64,000 bases of DNA, from positions 124,001 through 188,000 of the forward strand of contig NZ_JAIWNC010000011.1 of assembly GCF_020216025.1 (NCBI RefSeq), given 5' to 3'. This document shows, piece after piece, positions 1-7,803 of this stretch. The translations under genes were made by a program, and so were the position numbers. Position 1 is the stretch's first letter; every line of letters begins with the position of its first letter. The notes under the pieces were generated by a model that was given only the letters and a program-made list of their open reading frames with translations, was not told where the DNA came from and did no database searches. The stretch comes from Jidongwangia harbinensis. GTDB lineage: Bacteria > Actinomycetota > Actinomycetes > Mycobacteriales > Micromonosporaceae.

Positions 1-690
1 ACCGTGGTCGAGCGGTTCATGAAGCGCTGGCGCGGCGAGCCGGACCCGCGGCACGTCAAGGCCGTCGACGCGTACTTCATCTCGGCCGCCGAACACGGCC
101 TGAACGCCTCCACCTTCACCACCCGGATCGTCGCCTCCACCGGCGCCGACGCCGCGGCCTGCATCTCCTCCGGCATCGGCGCGCTCTCCGGCCCGCTGCA
201 CGGCGGCGCACCGTCCCGGGTGCTGCACATGATCGAGGCGGTGGAACGCAGCGGCGACGCCGAGGGGTACGTCCGCAGCGTGCTCGACCGCGGCGACCGG
301 CTGATGGGCTTCGGGCACCGGGTCTACCGCGCCGAGGACCCGCGCGCCCGGGTGCTCCGCCGCACCGCCAAGGAACTGGGCGCACCCCGGTTCGAGGTGG
401 CCGAGGCGCTGGAACGCGCCGCGCTCGCCGAGCTGCACGCCCGCAAGCCGGACCGCGTGCTGGCCACCAACGTGGAGTTCTGGTCCGCGGTGGTGCTGGA
501 CTTCGCCGAGGTGCCGTCGCACATGTTCACCTCGATGTTCACCTGCGCCCGGGTGGCCGGGTGGAGCGCGCACATCCTGGAGCAGAAGCGGCTGGGCCGG
601 ATCGTCCGCCCGTCCGCCCGCTACCTCGGACCGGCGCCCCGCAAGCCGCAGGATGTCGAAGGTTGGGACCAGGTTCCGCACAACGCCTGA
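1..690 (+). CDS. citA: Citrate synthase 2 (CitA type), 3' part
   Basis: The frame is open at the left edge, so this is the C-terminal part of a citrate synthase, about 229 residues here. The enzyme condenses oxaloacetate and acetyl-CoA to citrate. Three signature histidine regions are visible: EHGLNAST, GPLHGGA and GFGHRVYR. The acidic catalytic segment reads NVEFWSAVV, with Glu where most citrate synthases have Asp. As far as I recall this is usual in actinobacterial CitA proteins, which also end in a stretch like HILEQKRLGRIVRPSA. serC follows 47 bp downstream on the same strand, as in mycobacteria where citA and serC lie close together. The true start lies outside the window. Confidence 0.93.
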   Translation, partial: TVVERFMKRWRGEPDPRHVKAVDAYFISAAEHGLNASTFTTRIVASTGADAAACISSGIGALSGPLHGGAPSRVLHMIEAVERSGDAEGYVRSVLDRGDRLMGFGHRVYRAEDPRARVLRRTAKELGAPRFEVAEALERAALAELHARKPDRVLATNVEFWSAVVLDFAEVPSHMFTSMFTCARVAGWSAHILEQKRLGRIVRPSARYLGPAPRKPQDVEGWDQVPHNA

Positions 691-737
691 CGCTCGGCAT
701 GCTGGACGGGCTGACTTCCCTGTAGGAGAGGACCCTC

Positions 738-1859
738 GTGGCTGACGCGATCCAGATCCCCGCCGACCTCAAGCCCGTCGACGGACGGTTCGGCTCCGGG
801 CCGAGCAAGGTCCGTCCGGAGGGCGTCGACGCGCTGGCCGCCGTGTCTCGGACGTTCCTGGGCACCTCGCACCGGCAGAAGACGGTGAAGGACCAGGTGG
901 CCCGGCTGCGCACCGGCATCGCCCAGTTCTTCGGGCTGCCGGACGGCTACGAGGTGATCCTGTCCAACGGTGGCACCAGCGCGTTCTGGGACACCGCCGC
1001 GTTCGGCCTGATCCGCGACCGGGCCCAGCTCGCCGAGTTCGGCGAGTTCGGCAGCAAGTTCGTCAAGGCGGTCCGGGACGCGCCGTTCCTGGCCGACCCG
1101 TCGGTGCGCAAGGCCCCCGGCGGCTCGGCGGCGTTCCTGGCGGCCGAGCCCGGCGTGGACGTGTACGCCAGCGTGCACAACGAGACGTCCACCGGCGTGT
1201 CCGTGCCGGTCCGCCGGGTCGACGGCGCCGACCCCGGGGCGCTGCTGCTCACCGACGCCACCTCCGGCGCCGGCGGTCTGGACGTGGACCTCGCCGAGAC
1301 CGACGTGTACTACTTCGCACCGCAGAAGGCGTTCGGCTCGGACGGCGGCCTGTGGATCGCGCTGATGTCGCCGGCCGCACTGGAGCGCGCCGCCGAGATC
1401 AAGGCCACCGGGCGGTACATCCCGCAGTTCCTGGACCTGGTCACCGCGATCGAACAGAGCCGGCTGGAGCAGACGTACAACACCCCGGCGCTGGCCACGG
1501 TGTTCCTGGCCGCCGAGCAGACCGACTGGATGAACGCGCAGGGCGGCCTGGGGTGGGCCACCAAGCGCACCGCGGAGAGCGCCAACGCCATCTACGGCTG
1601 GGCCGACCGCGCCTCGTTCGCGTCACCCTTCGTGACCGACCCGGCGCTGCGTTCCCAGGTGGTCGCCACCATCGACTTCGCCGACGAGGTGGACGCCAAG
1701 TCGATCGCCACGGTGCTGCGCGCGAACGGCATCGTGGACACCGAGCCGTACCGCAAGCTGGGCCGCAACCAGCTGCGCGTGGCGCTGTACCCGACCGTCG
1801 ACCCGTCCGACGTCGAGGCGCTCACCGCCTGCATCGACTACGTGGTCGAGCGCCTCTGA
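738..1859 (+). CDS. serC: Phosphoserine aminotransferase
   Basis: A 373-residue PLP enzyme (aminotransferase class V fold) that converts 3-phosphohydroxypyruvate and glutamate to phosphoserine in serine biosynthesis. The GTG start at 738 follows an AGGAGAGG ribosome site. The PLP lysine lies in PQKAFGSDGG near residue 196, preceded by TSGAGGLDVDL with the cofactor-contacting Asp. Length and the N-terminal GSGPSKV segment fit the actinobacterial SerC subgroup. It lies between citA and an aminotransferase on the same strand, 72 bp ahead of the latter's preferred start, so co-transcription is likely but not shown. Confidence 0.95.
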   Translation: MADAIQIPADLKPVDGRFGSGPSKVRPEGVDALAAVSRTFLGTSHRQKTVKDQVARLRTGIAQFFGLPDGYEVILSNGGTSAFWDTAAFGLIRDRAQLAEFGEFGSKFVKAVRDAPFLADPSVRKAPGGSAAFLAAEPGVDVYASVHNETSTGVSVPVRRVDGADPGALLLTDATSGAGGLDVDLAETDVYYFAPQKAFGSDGGLWIALMSPAALERAAEIKATGRYIPQFLDLVTAIEQSRLEQTYNTPALATVFLAAEQTDWMNAQGGLGWATKRTAESANAIYGWADRASFASPFVTDPALRSQVVATIDFADEVDAKSIATVLRANGIVDTEPYRKLGRNQLRVALYPTVDPSDVEALTACIDYVVERL

Positions 1860-1931
1860 CACGATCGGGTGAACGATCCGCTGTCTCGACACGTATCTAC
1901 CGCCGACAATGGAGTCGACCGGGAGGTTGCA

Positions 1932-3173
1932 GTGGCAGGCACGGGTATCGACACCGGGATGTTGCACAAGGGGGCGCACAGCGCCTCGTACTTCGACCTG
2001 TCCCGCAGCATGGGCGAGGACGTGGAGATCGTCGACTTCTGCATCCCGTGCAACCCGTACTTCCCCACCCCGGAGATGTTCGACGAGCTGTCCCGCGACC
2101 TGCAGAAGATCCTGAAGTACTACCCGAGCGACTCCGCGACCATCACCGCGAAGCTGGCCAGCGTGCTGCAGCTGCATCCGCAGACCGTGGCGATGGCGAA
2201 CGGCTCCACCGAGCTGATCACCTGGATCGACCACTTGTTGATCAAGGAGAGCGTGGCGATCCCGATCCCGACCTTCGGCCGGTGGACCGACCAGCCGCTG
2301 GAGACCGGCAAGCGGGTGGACATGTTCCCGCTGCAGGAACGCGACGGCTTCCGGCTCGACCTGGAGGAGTACGTCCGGTTCATCCGGGACCGCGGCTCCC
2401 GGGTGGCGGTGGTGTGCAACGTGAACAATCCGGACGGCAACTACCTGCCGCGCCGTGACGTGATCCGGTTCATGGACGCGCTGGTCGACCTGGACCTGGT
2501 GGTGATCGACGAGTCGTTCATCGACTTCTCGGACACCGAGCCGTACCCGTCGGTCGGCCCGGACGCGGTGATCCGCCCCAACGCGGTGGTCCTGAAGAGC
2601 CTGGGCAAGAACTTCGGCCTGCACGGCATCCGGTTCGGCTACCTGATGGCCAACCCGGCCATCGCCGCCCGGATCGGCAAGGCGCTGCCGAAGTGGAACC
2701 TCAACTCGCTCGCCGAGAAGGTGGTCTTCATGATCTCGGCGCACGACACCGAGTACGAGGAGAGCCTGCGCCTGCTCAGCCGGGACCGCCGGATGATGGC
2801 GCACGAACTGCGCCGGATCCCCGGGCTCACGGTGTTCCCGTCGCAGGGCAACTTCATCCTGGTCAAGCTGCCGAACGAATGGTCCGGCGTGGCGCTGCGC
2901 GACTACCTGGTCGCCAACCACGCCGTCTACACCCGGGAGTGCGGCAACAAGCTGGGCATGACCAGCCAGTTCATGCGGCTGGTGGTGCGCCCGTCGAACG
3001 ACGTCGACCGGCTGATCACCGGCATGCTCGACTACGGGCGGCAATGGCAGGGCGACAGCGATCTCCCGCCGTCGTTCCAGGACGATCCGCGGTCCTTCCG
3101 GGACGACCCGCTGGACGGCAACTGGACCGGCCTGACCGAGCAGTACAACCCGCACCGGGTCGCAGTCCGCTGA
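1932..3173 (+). CDS. PLP-dependent aminotransferase, class I/II (HisC/CobD-like)
   Basis: A fold-type I aminotransferase of about 413 residues. The reading frame opens at a GTG at 1869, but GTG 1932 has a GGGAGG site (1921-1926) at proper spacing, so I prefer it. The Schiff-base lysine is in KSLGKNFGLHGIRFGY near residue 225, a pattern like histidinol-phosphate aminotransferases and CobD threonine-phosphate decarboxylases. NNPDG and the IDESFIDF segment supply other cofactor contacts. The substrate cannot be named from sequence. The serC neighbour suggests an amino-acid role, but proximity is the only argument. The C-terminal 30 residues (SFQDDPRSFRDD) look disordered. Confidence 0.85.
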   Translation: MAGTGIDTGMLHKGAHSASYFDLSRSMGEDVEIVDFCIPCNPYFPTPEMFDELSRDLQKILKYYPSDSATITAKLASVLQLHPQTVAMANGSTELITWIDHLLIKESVAIPIPTFGRWTDQPLETGKRVDMFPLQERDGFRLDLEEYVRFIRDRGSRVAVVCNVNNPDGNYLPRRDVIRFMDALVDLDLVVIDESFIDFSDTEPYPSVGPDAVIRPNAVVLKSLGKNFGLHGIRFGYLMANPAIAARIGKALPKWNLNSLAEKVVFMISAHDTEYEESLRLLSRDRRMMAHELRRIPGLTVFPSQGNFILVKLPNEWSGVALRDYLVANHAVYTRECGNKLGMTSQFMRLVVRPSNDVDRLITGMLDYGRQWQGDSDLPPSFQDDPRSFRDDPLDGNWTGLTEQYNPHRVAVR

Positions 3174-3345
3174 CCACTCTCCCACGACGAAGATCATCTC
3201 TGCAGCTCAACCAGTTTGACGGCGTGGCTTACCCCCATCGGGTGACCGGGGCGCGTACCGTGTTCCGAAACGCGCCCGGGTGGCTGACTCTCGGGAGGCA
3301 GTGTCAGAGCAGGTGACTGCGCCAGCGAGGGGACGGAGGCAACGC

Positions 3346-4434
3346 ATGCGGCCGGTACGCTTCGTCGCCCTTTCCGAAGACGGACAGGCCCTCGTGCTGG
3401 CCGATGAGGTCGGACGGCTCCTGGCCCTGCCGATCGACGACCGGATCAGCACGGCGTTGCATGGCGACGGCACACCGCACCCGGTCGGCACCGCCGTGGC
3501 CGTCGCCAACGCGGAGACCATGGCGTCGCTGTCCCCGCGCGACATCCAGGCACGGATCCGCTCCGGTGAGTCCGCCGAAGACGTCGCGCGCGTGGCCGGC
3601 GTGCCGGTCGACCGCGTGCTGCGGTATGCCGGCCCGGTGCTGCAGGAGCGGGCCATGCTGGCCCAGCACGCGCGCCGCACCCGCCTGAAGACGTCGGACT
3701 CCGGCGCCCCGCTGGCCGAGGTCGTGGACGGCCGGCTGGCCCAGCACGGCATCGACACCGAGAAGATCTCCTGGGACGCGTACCGGCGCGAGGACGGCAC
3801 CTGGCGGATCATCGCCACCTGGCCGTCCGGCAAGGCCACCGCGCAGGCCATCTGGGACCTGGACAAAGGTCGCCAGGTGGTGTCCCCGCACGACGACATG
3901 GCGCAGTATCTGTGTGCCGAGCGGCCGACGCAGATCCTCGGCCAGGAACCGGCACCCGACCGCGGCGTGCACGAGCGCGGCGGCCACGGGCTGCCCGGCC
4001 CGTCCCGCACCACGGAACCAGCGCGCGGCGGCCACGGCCTGCCCGCCGCCGCGGCCGACACCCAGCGCCCGGGCCGGGACCCGATCCGGGCCGGCCGGGA
4101 CGCGCTGCTGGCGTCGCTGGACCGGCCGCTCGGCGGTCAGGGCGGCGGGCGCAGCCTGGACACCCCGCAGGAGAGCCGCCGGCCGGTCGCCGGTGGCGCG
4201 GCCGCCCTGCTCGGCGGCGGCGCGGGCTCGGCCTTCGACGACGACTCCGACCTGCCCAAGGAGGTCCCGGCCGTGCCGTCGCTCGCGGTGCTGCGGCCGC
4301 GGCGCACCGTCGGTCAGGGCCCGAACGCGCAGCAGGCGGCCAGCGAGTCCGAGGAGCAGAAGCCCCGCAAGCGCCTGCCGAGCTGGGACGACGTCCTGTT
4401 CGGCGGCGGCCCCGCGGCGCGCGAGTCGTCCTGA
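3346..4434 (+). CDS. sepH: Septation protein SepH
   Basis: About 362 residues. The N-terminal DUF3071 domain (from MRPVRFVALSEDG, roughly residues 1-170) contains a helix-turn-helix-like segment near RIRSGESAEDVARVAGV. A long Gly/Pro/Arg-rich linker and a conserved C-terminus (RKRLPSWDDVLFG) follow. SepH is the actinobacterial cell-division protein that binds FtsZ and promotes Z-ring assembly during sporulation septation and vegetative division. I chose ATG 3346 because CGGAGG (3334-3339) lies 6 bp upstream and family members begin at this point. A GTG at 3280 is in frame but has no ribosome site. It faces thpR, with the two stop codons 7 bp apart. Confidence 0.92.
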   Translation: MRPVRFVALSEDGQALVLADEVGRLLALPIDDRISTALHGDGTPHPVGTAVAVANAETMASLSPRDIQARIRSGESAEDVARVAGVPVDRVLRYAGPVLQERAMLAQHARRTRLKTSDSGAPLAEVVDGRLAQHGIDTEKISWDAYRREDGTWRIIATWPSGKATAQAIWDLDKGRQVVSPHDDMAQYLCAERPTQILGQEPAPDRGVHERGGHGLPGPSRTTEPARGGHGLPAAAADTQRPGRDPIRAGRDALLASLDRPLGGQGGGRSLDTPQESRRPVAGGAAALLGGGAGSAFDDDSDLPKEVPAVPSLAVLRPRRTVGQGPNAQQAASESEEQKPRKRLPSWDDVLFGGGPAARESS

Positions 4435-4445
4435 CCGCCGGTCAG
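4431..4445. other. Inverted repeat holding both stop codons of sepH and thpR
   Basis: CTGACC-GCC-GGTCAG is a perfect 6-bp inverted repeat. The TGA of sepH is in the left arm and the complement of the thpR TGA is in the right arm. It could act as a weak bidirectional terminator, but the stem is short and there is no T tract. Confidence 0.4.
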
Positions 4446-5062
4446 CGGATCAGCGGCCACCGGCGCACGTGCTCGTACCCGCCGCCCTCGGCGTGCCGGC
4501 TGTGCACCAGAACGATCTCCTCGGCCGCCCAGGCCGGCCCGGCGTAGTCGTCCAGCGCCGCGCGGACACCGCGGTCCTGCGCGTAGGCCACGGTCAGGTG
4601 CGGCGTGAACGGTCGCGCGTCGTGCGGCAGACCCATCGCCACCAGGGCGTTCCGCAGGTAGGCATGCACCTCGGCCAGCGCCGGCACATCACCGGTCAGC
4701 CCCGCCCACAGCACGCCCGACCGGCCCCGACCCCCGAACGAGCCGCCGCCCGCGATGCGCAGCGTGATCGGGTCGCGGGGCGGGACCGAGGCCACGGCAT
4801 GGTCCACGTCCGGGAGGAGCGGTGGGTCGACCTCCCCGAGGAAGGCGAGCGTGACGTGCCAGCGGTCCATCGGAGTGAGGCGGAACGGCCGCACCCGCCG
4901 GCCCGCACCCCGCACTCCGTCCCGCGCCGTGACCCGGACGCCGCCGGCCCGGGTGTCCCCGGTGTCGCCCTCGCTCGCCGAGTGCTCGTGCGCGGCGGCC
5001 AGCCGGTGCCGCAGGTGGGCGCGCGCCCCCTCCGGCGGGAACACCGCCACGAACAACCGCAC
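4442..5062 (-). CDS. thpR: RNA 2',3'-cyclic phosphodiesterase (2H family)
   Basis: A 206-residue 2H phosphoesterase that opens 2',3'-cyclic phosphates on RNA ends. Both catalytic tetrapeptides are present: HVTL in RWHVTLAFLGEV and HLTV in FTPHLTVAYAQD. The N-terminus MRLFVAVFPPE is typical. An Arg/Gly-rich insert of about 25 residues near position 40, before RPFRLTP, is not usual in the family and may be a disordered loop. The start is GTG at 5060-5062. It is 17 bp downstream of the hypothetical gene ending at 5080 on the same strand, so the two may be co-transcribed. Confidence 0.92.
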   Translation of the reverse strand: MRLFVAVFPPEGARAHLRHRLAAAHEHSASEGDTGDTRAGGVRVTARDGVRGAGRRVRPFRLTPMDRWHVTLAFLGEVDPPLLPDVDHAVASVPPRDPITLRIAGGGSFGGRGRSGVLWAGLTGDVPALAEVHAYLRNALVAMGLPHDARPFTPHLTVAYAQDRGVRAALDDYAGPAWAAEEIVLVHSRHAEGGGYEHVRRWPLIR

Positions 5063-5079
5063 CGGCCGACCCTGACCGG

Positions 5080-5550
5080 CTACTTCTCCGGGCGGTGTGC
5101 GGCCGATCGCAACTCCAGTCCGGCCCGCTCCAGCGCACTCTCGACCCGGACCCGCTCCAGATCACGGTCGAGGCCGTTCACCGTCGCCAGGTGCTGGTTG
5201 ACGTCGAGGTACCGGCAGGCGAGCTTGAGCCTTTCGTCGTAGGCCAGCAGCACGGCCTGCGCCCACCGCTCCGACGACGTGGTCGGTCCCGTGTGCCGCT
5301 GGTGGTCGAGCCGCCGCAGGTCCGCGGCGACCTGTTCGAACGGAAGCGTTCCCGTCGGATCGGCGGTGACCCGGGGGCCGCGCAGCTCACGGTCGAGGCA
5401 GTGCAGGGCGACCAGTTCGGCCCGGCCTCGGCGGCTCCACGCGCGACGAACCGCAAGATCGTCGGAACAGATCAACACGGCCACCGCACACGGCAGACAC
5501 AGCAGTGCCACCAGAGCAGCTGCGAGCACGAGCACGTGCGGAATAGCCAT
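5080..5550 (-). CDS. Hypothetical membrane-anchored protein
   Basis: A 156-residue protein of unknown function. An N-terminal hydrophobic helix (residues about 5-29, Ala/Val/Leu-rich with two Cys) is followed by a basic, helical, probably cytoplasmic region ending in RSAAHRPEK. Codon use matches its neighbours. ATG at 5548-5550 is the only plausible start. It precedes thpR on the same strand with a 17-bp gap. The 256 bp between this gene and the MFS gene at 5807 show no convincing ORF or RNA signal. Confidence 0.7.
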   Translation of the reverse strand: MAIPHVLVLAAALVALLCLPCAVAVLICSDDLAVRRAWSRRGRAELVALHCLDRELRGPRVTADPTGTLPFEQVAADLRRLDHQRHTGPTTSSERWAQAVLLAYDERLKLACRYLDVNQHLATVNGLDRDLERVRVESALERAGLELRSAAHRPEK

Positions 5551-5806
5551 CGCCCGACGCTAAGCCTTCATCCGCACGTCAGGCCACGCCCATTCGCATG
5601 ACCTTCCGTGCCATCCCATGATCCATCCCACCAGGCGAACACCCACCCCGGTCCTGAGCGTGAAATCCCGCCGCAAGGTGCACCGAACGTCGCACGTCCA
5701 GGCCCACGTGCGTGGAACTTTCTCGGAATTCCCCGCCTCCGCGCTACTCACATCCCGGTCGCGACTCACTCACGGCCCAACGCCCGTCGCCCCGTAGCCC
5801 GGGGAA

Positions 5807-7213
5807 TCAGGCCGCCGAGCGCGCCGGCGCCGATTCCAAGGCCGCCTGCTCCGATCCCAGCACCCCAGGCACCCCCGCACCCGCACCAGGCACAGCCGCA
5901 TCGGCACCGGCACCGGCACCGGCACCGGCACCGGCACCGGCCGAGCCCACCACGCTGAGCCGCAACCGTGGCCGGATCCGGAGCCGCAACCGCTCCCCGC
6001 CGGTCCGCAGCTCCCACACCAGCGCCGCAATCGCCGCGAGCAGGCAGATCACTCCCGACCCCCAGATGCTGGACGCGACCCCGAAGCGCTCCCCCCACCA
6101 TCCGGCCAGCGACGCACCGATCGGTGTGGTGCCGAGGAAGACCAGCACGTAGAGCGCCATCACCCGGCCCCGGTACGCGGAGTCGACGCCCATCTGCACC
6201 CGGTGGTTGGCGGCCTGCGCCAGGTAGATCGAGAAGAAGCCGGCCGGCACCAGCAGGATCATGGCGACCACGAACGACGGTGCGAAGCCGACCGCGATCT
6301 CGAACACCCCGAACGCGATCGCCGCGCCGAGGACCAGGTACGCGCCGGGGCGGGCCCGCCGGCCGCTGCCCGCCAGCGCACCGCCCAGCGCGCCGACCGC
6401 CAGGGCCGTGGTGAGCAGGCCGAACGAGGACGGGCCGGCATTGAAATTGATCTTCGCGAGGGCGGCCAGGGTGACCTGGAAGTTGAAGCCGACCATGCCG
6501 ACCACGGCCATCAACGCGATGGGCAGCAGCAGGTCGTGCCGGGCCCGTACGTACCGCAGGCCGTCGATGATGCGGGTGTCGGCGGACGTGGGTGCCGCGG
6601 CGGCGTCCCGGTAGAGGTCGCCGGCGCGCATCATCAGGTAGCTGAAGACCGGGGCGATGGACAGCGCGGTGGCGATCAGGAACACCGGGCCGGTCTCGAG
6701 CAGGGCCAGGGCGATGCCGGCCAGCGCCGGCCCGCCGATCCGGGCGGTGTTGAACGTGGCCGCGGACAGCGCCAGCGCGTTCGGCAGCAGCGGCATTTCC
6801 ACCAGTTCGGAGACGAACGCCTGGCGTACCGGCGTCTCCACGGCGCTGGCGATGCCGAACAGCGCGGCGAACAGGAACACGTGCCACAGCACGATGACGC
6901 CGCTGGCGACCAGGATGGCGAAGACGATCGCGATGACGGCGTACGCGAGGTTGGCGGCCATCAGCAGTTTGCGCTTGTCGAACCGGTCGGCCAGCTTGCC
7001 GGCCCAGAGCGTGAGCAGCAGCACCGGCAGGAACTGCAGCGCGGTGACCAGGCCGAGTGCTCCGGGTGAGTCGCCGGAGAGGTCGAGGACCAGCCAGTCC
7101 TGGGCGGTGAACATCATCCAGACGCCGACCAGCTTGATCAGCTGACCGATGGCGAACAGGCGGTAGTTGCGGACGTGCAGGGATCGGAATGTCGTGGTCA
7201 GCACTGCCCGCAC
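5807..7213 (-). CDS. MFS exporter (EntS/MFS_3-like)
   Basis: A 468-residue, 12-helix major facilitator protein. The loop between helices 2 and 3 carries the family motif as GKLADRFDKRKLL. The N-terminus (VRNYRLFAIGQLI) and the pattern ETPVRQAFV in the middle resemble EntS-type drug/siderophore exporters. Substrate unknown. The last 60 residues leave the membrane domain and become Ala-Gly dipeptides coded by a hexanucleotide repeat (5903-5940). The MarR gene ends 68 bp upstream on the same strand, so the exporter is probably in the MarR-controlled unit. The start is GTG at 7213. A second GTG three codons in cannot be excluded. Confidence 0.88.
   Translation of the reverse strand: MRAVLTTTFRSLHVRNYRLFAIGQLIKLVGVWMMFTAQDWLVLDLSGDSPGALGLVTALQFLPVLLLTLWAGKLADRFDKRKLLMAANLAYAVIAIVFAILVASGVIVLWHVFLFAALFGIASAVETPVRQAFVSELVEMPLLPNALALSAATFNTARIGGPALAGIALALLETGPVFLIATALSIAPVFSYLMMRAGDLYRDAAAAPTSADTRIIDGLRYVRARHDLLLPIALMAVVGMVGFNFQVTLAALAKINFNAGPSSFGLLTTALAVGALGGALAGSGRRARPGAYLVLGAAIAFGVFEIAVGFAPSFVVAMILLVPAGFFSIYLAQAANHRVQMGVDSAYRGRVMALYVLVFLGTTPIGASLAGWWGERFGVASSIWGSGVICLLAAIAALVWELRTGGERLRLRIRPRLRLSVVGSAGAGAGAGAGAGADAAVPGAGAGVPGVLGSEQAALESAPARSAA
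5903..5940. repeat. Hexanucleotide microsatellite (GGCACC)6
   Basis: Six perfect GGCACC units plus GG, inside the 3' end of the MFS gene, where they encode alternating Ala and Gly on the minus strand. A unit gain or loss keeps the frame, so length variation among strains would only lengthen or shorten the tail. Confidence 0.9.
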
Positions 7214-7281
7214 TCGGCGTCGCCCCCTGATCGGTCGTACAGGTCATCGACGTGTGACGAAGCGACCGACGACCGCAGCCC

Positions 7282-7728
7282 TCAGGCTCGGGCGACCTTC
7301 TGGAGGATCTCCGCGGCACGCGCCAGCGTGTCGCGTTCGGCGGGACCGAGGTCGACCAGCTGCCGGGCCAGCCATTCGTTGCGTGCCCGCTCGAACTGGG
7401 CGTACACCGCCCGCCCCTCCTCCGTCGCAGCCAGGATCACCTGCCGCCGGTCGGTGGGGTGCGGGGTACGCGCCACCAGCCCGCGTTCCTCCAGCTTCCC
7501 GACGATCTTGGTCATCGTCGGGGGCTGGACCCGTTCCATGTCGGCGAGTTCCCGCGGTGTCAGCGCCCCGGCCAGTTGGAGGCTGGTCAGGGCGGACAGC
7601 TGACTGAACGTGAGATCGCCGACCGGACGGGCCTGCCGGACTCTCCGGTTGAGCCGGGTGATCGCTTCACGCAGCGTTCTGGCCAACTCGTCGGCTGTTG
7701 TGCGCTCCGTCGTCACCGACCGCTCCAT
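7282..7728 (-). CDS. MarR-family transcriptional regulator
   Basis: About 148 residues with a winged helix: LTPRELADMERVQPPTMTKIV is the recognition-helix region and RTPHPTDRRQVILAATEEG is the wing with the conserved D-R-R. MarR proteins usually repress themselves and a neighbouring efflux gene until a small ligand binds. I chose ATG at 7726-7728 because AAGGA sits 5 bp upstream; a GTG immediately before it is possible. The 26-bp palindrome at 7737-7762 touches this ribosome site, which suggests autorepression. The MFS exporter is next downstream. Confidence 0.92.
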   Translation of the reverse strand: MERSVTTERTTADELARTLREAITRLNRRVRQARPVGDLTFSQLSALTSLQLAGALTPRELADMERVQPPTMTKIVGKLEERGLVARTPHPTDRRQVILAATEEGRAVYAQFERARNEWLARQLVDLGPAERDTLARAAEILQKVARA

Positions 7729-7736
7729 CACGATCC

Positions 7737-7762
7737 TTAGCCTAGCTAATGAGCTTGGCTAA
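7737..7762. promoter_or_regulatory. Probable MarR operator (26-bp imperfect palindrome)
   Basis: The site reads TTAGCC..AGCT.AT.AGCT..GGCTAA around a central AT, and 22 of 26 positions are symmetric. It begins 8 bp upstream of the MarR start codon and overlaps the ribosome-site region, as expected for an autoregulatory operator. No binding data exist here; the assignment rests on symmetry and location. Confidence 0.75.
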
Positions 7763-7803
7763 CGACATCCGAAAACCGTATGACCACCGTCACCGGCACG
7801 AAC

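Noticed and set aside
1623..3197. 524-codon minus-strand ORF opposite the aminotransferase
   Set aside because: It is a GC-driven shadow frame; the plus-strand aminotransferase has clear PLP motifs.
5560..5769. 69-codon minus-strand ORF between the hypothetical and MFS genes
   Set aside because: There is no ribosome site, composition is atypical and no conserved feature is seen.
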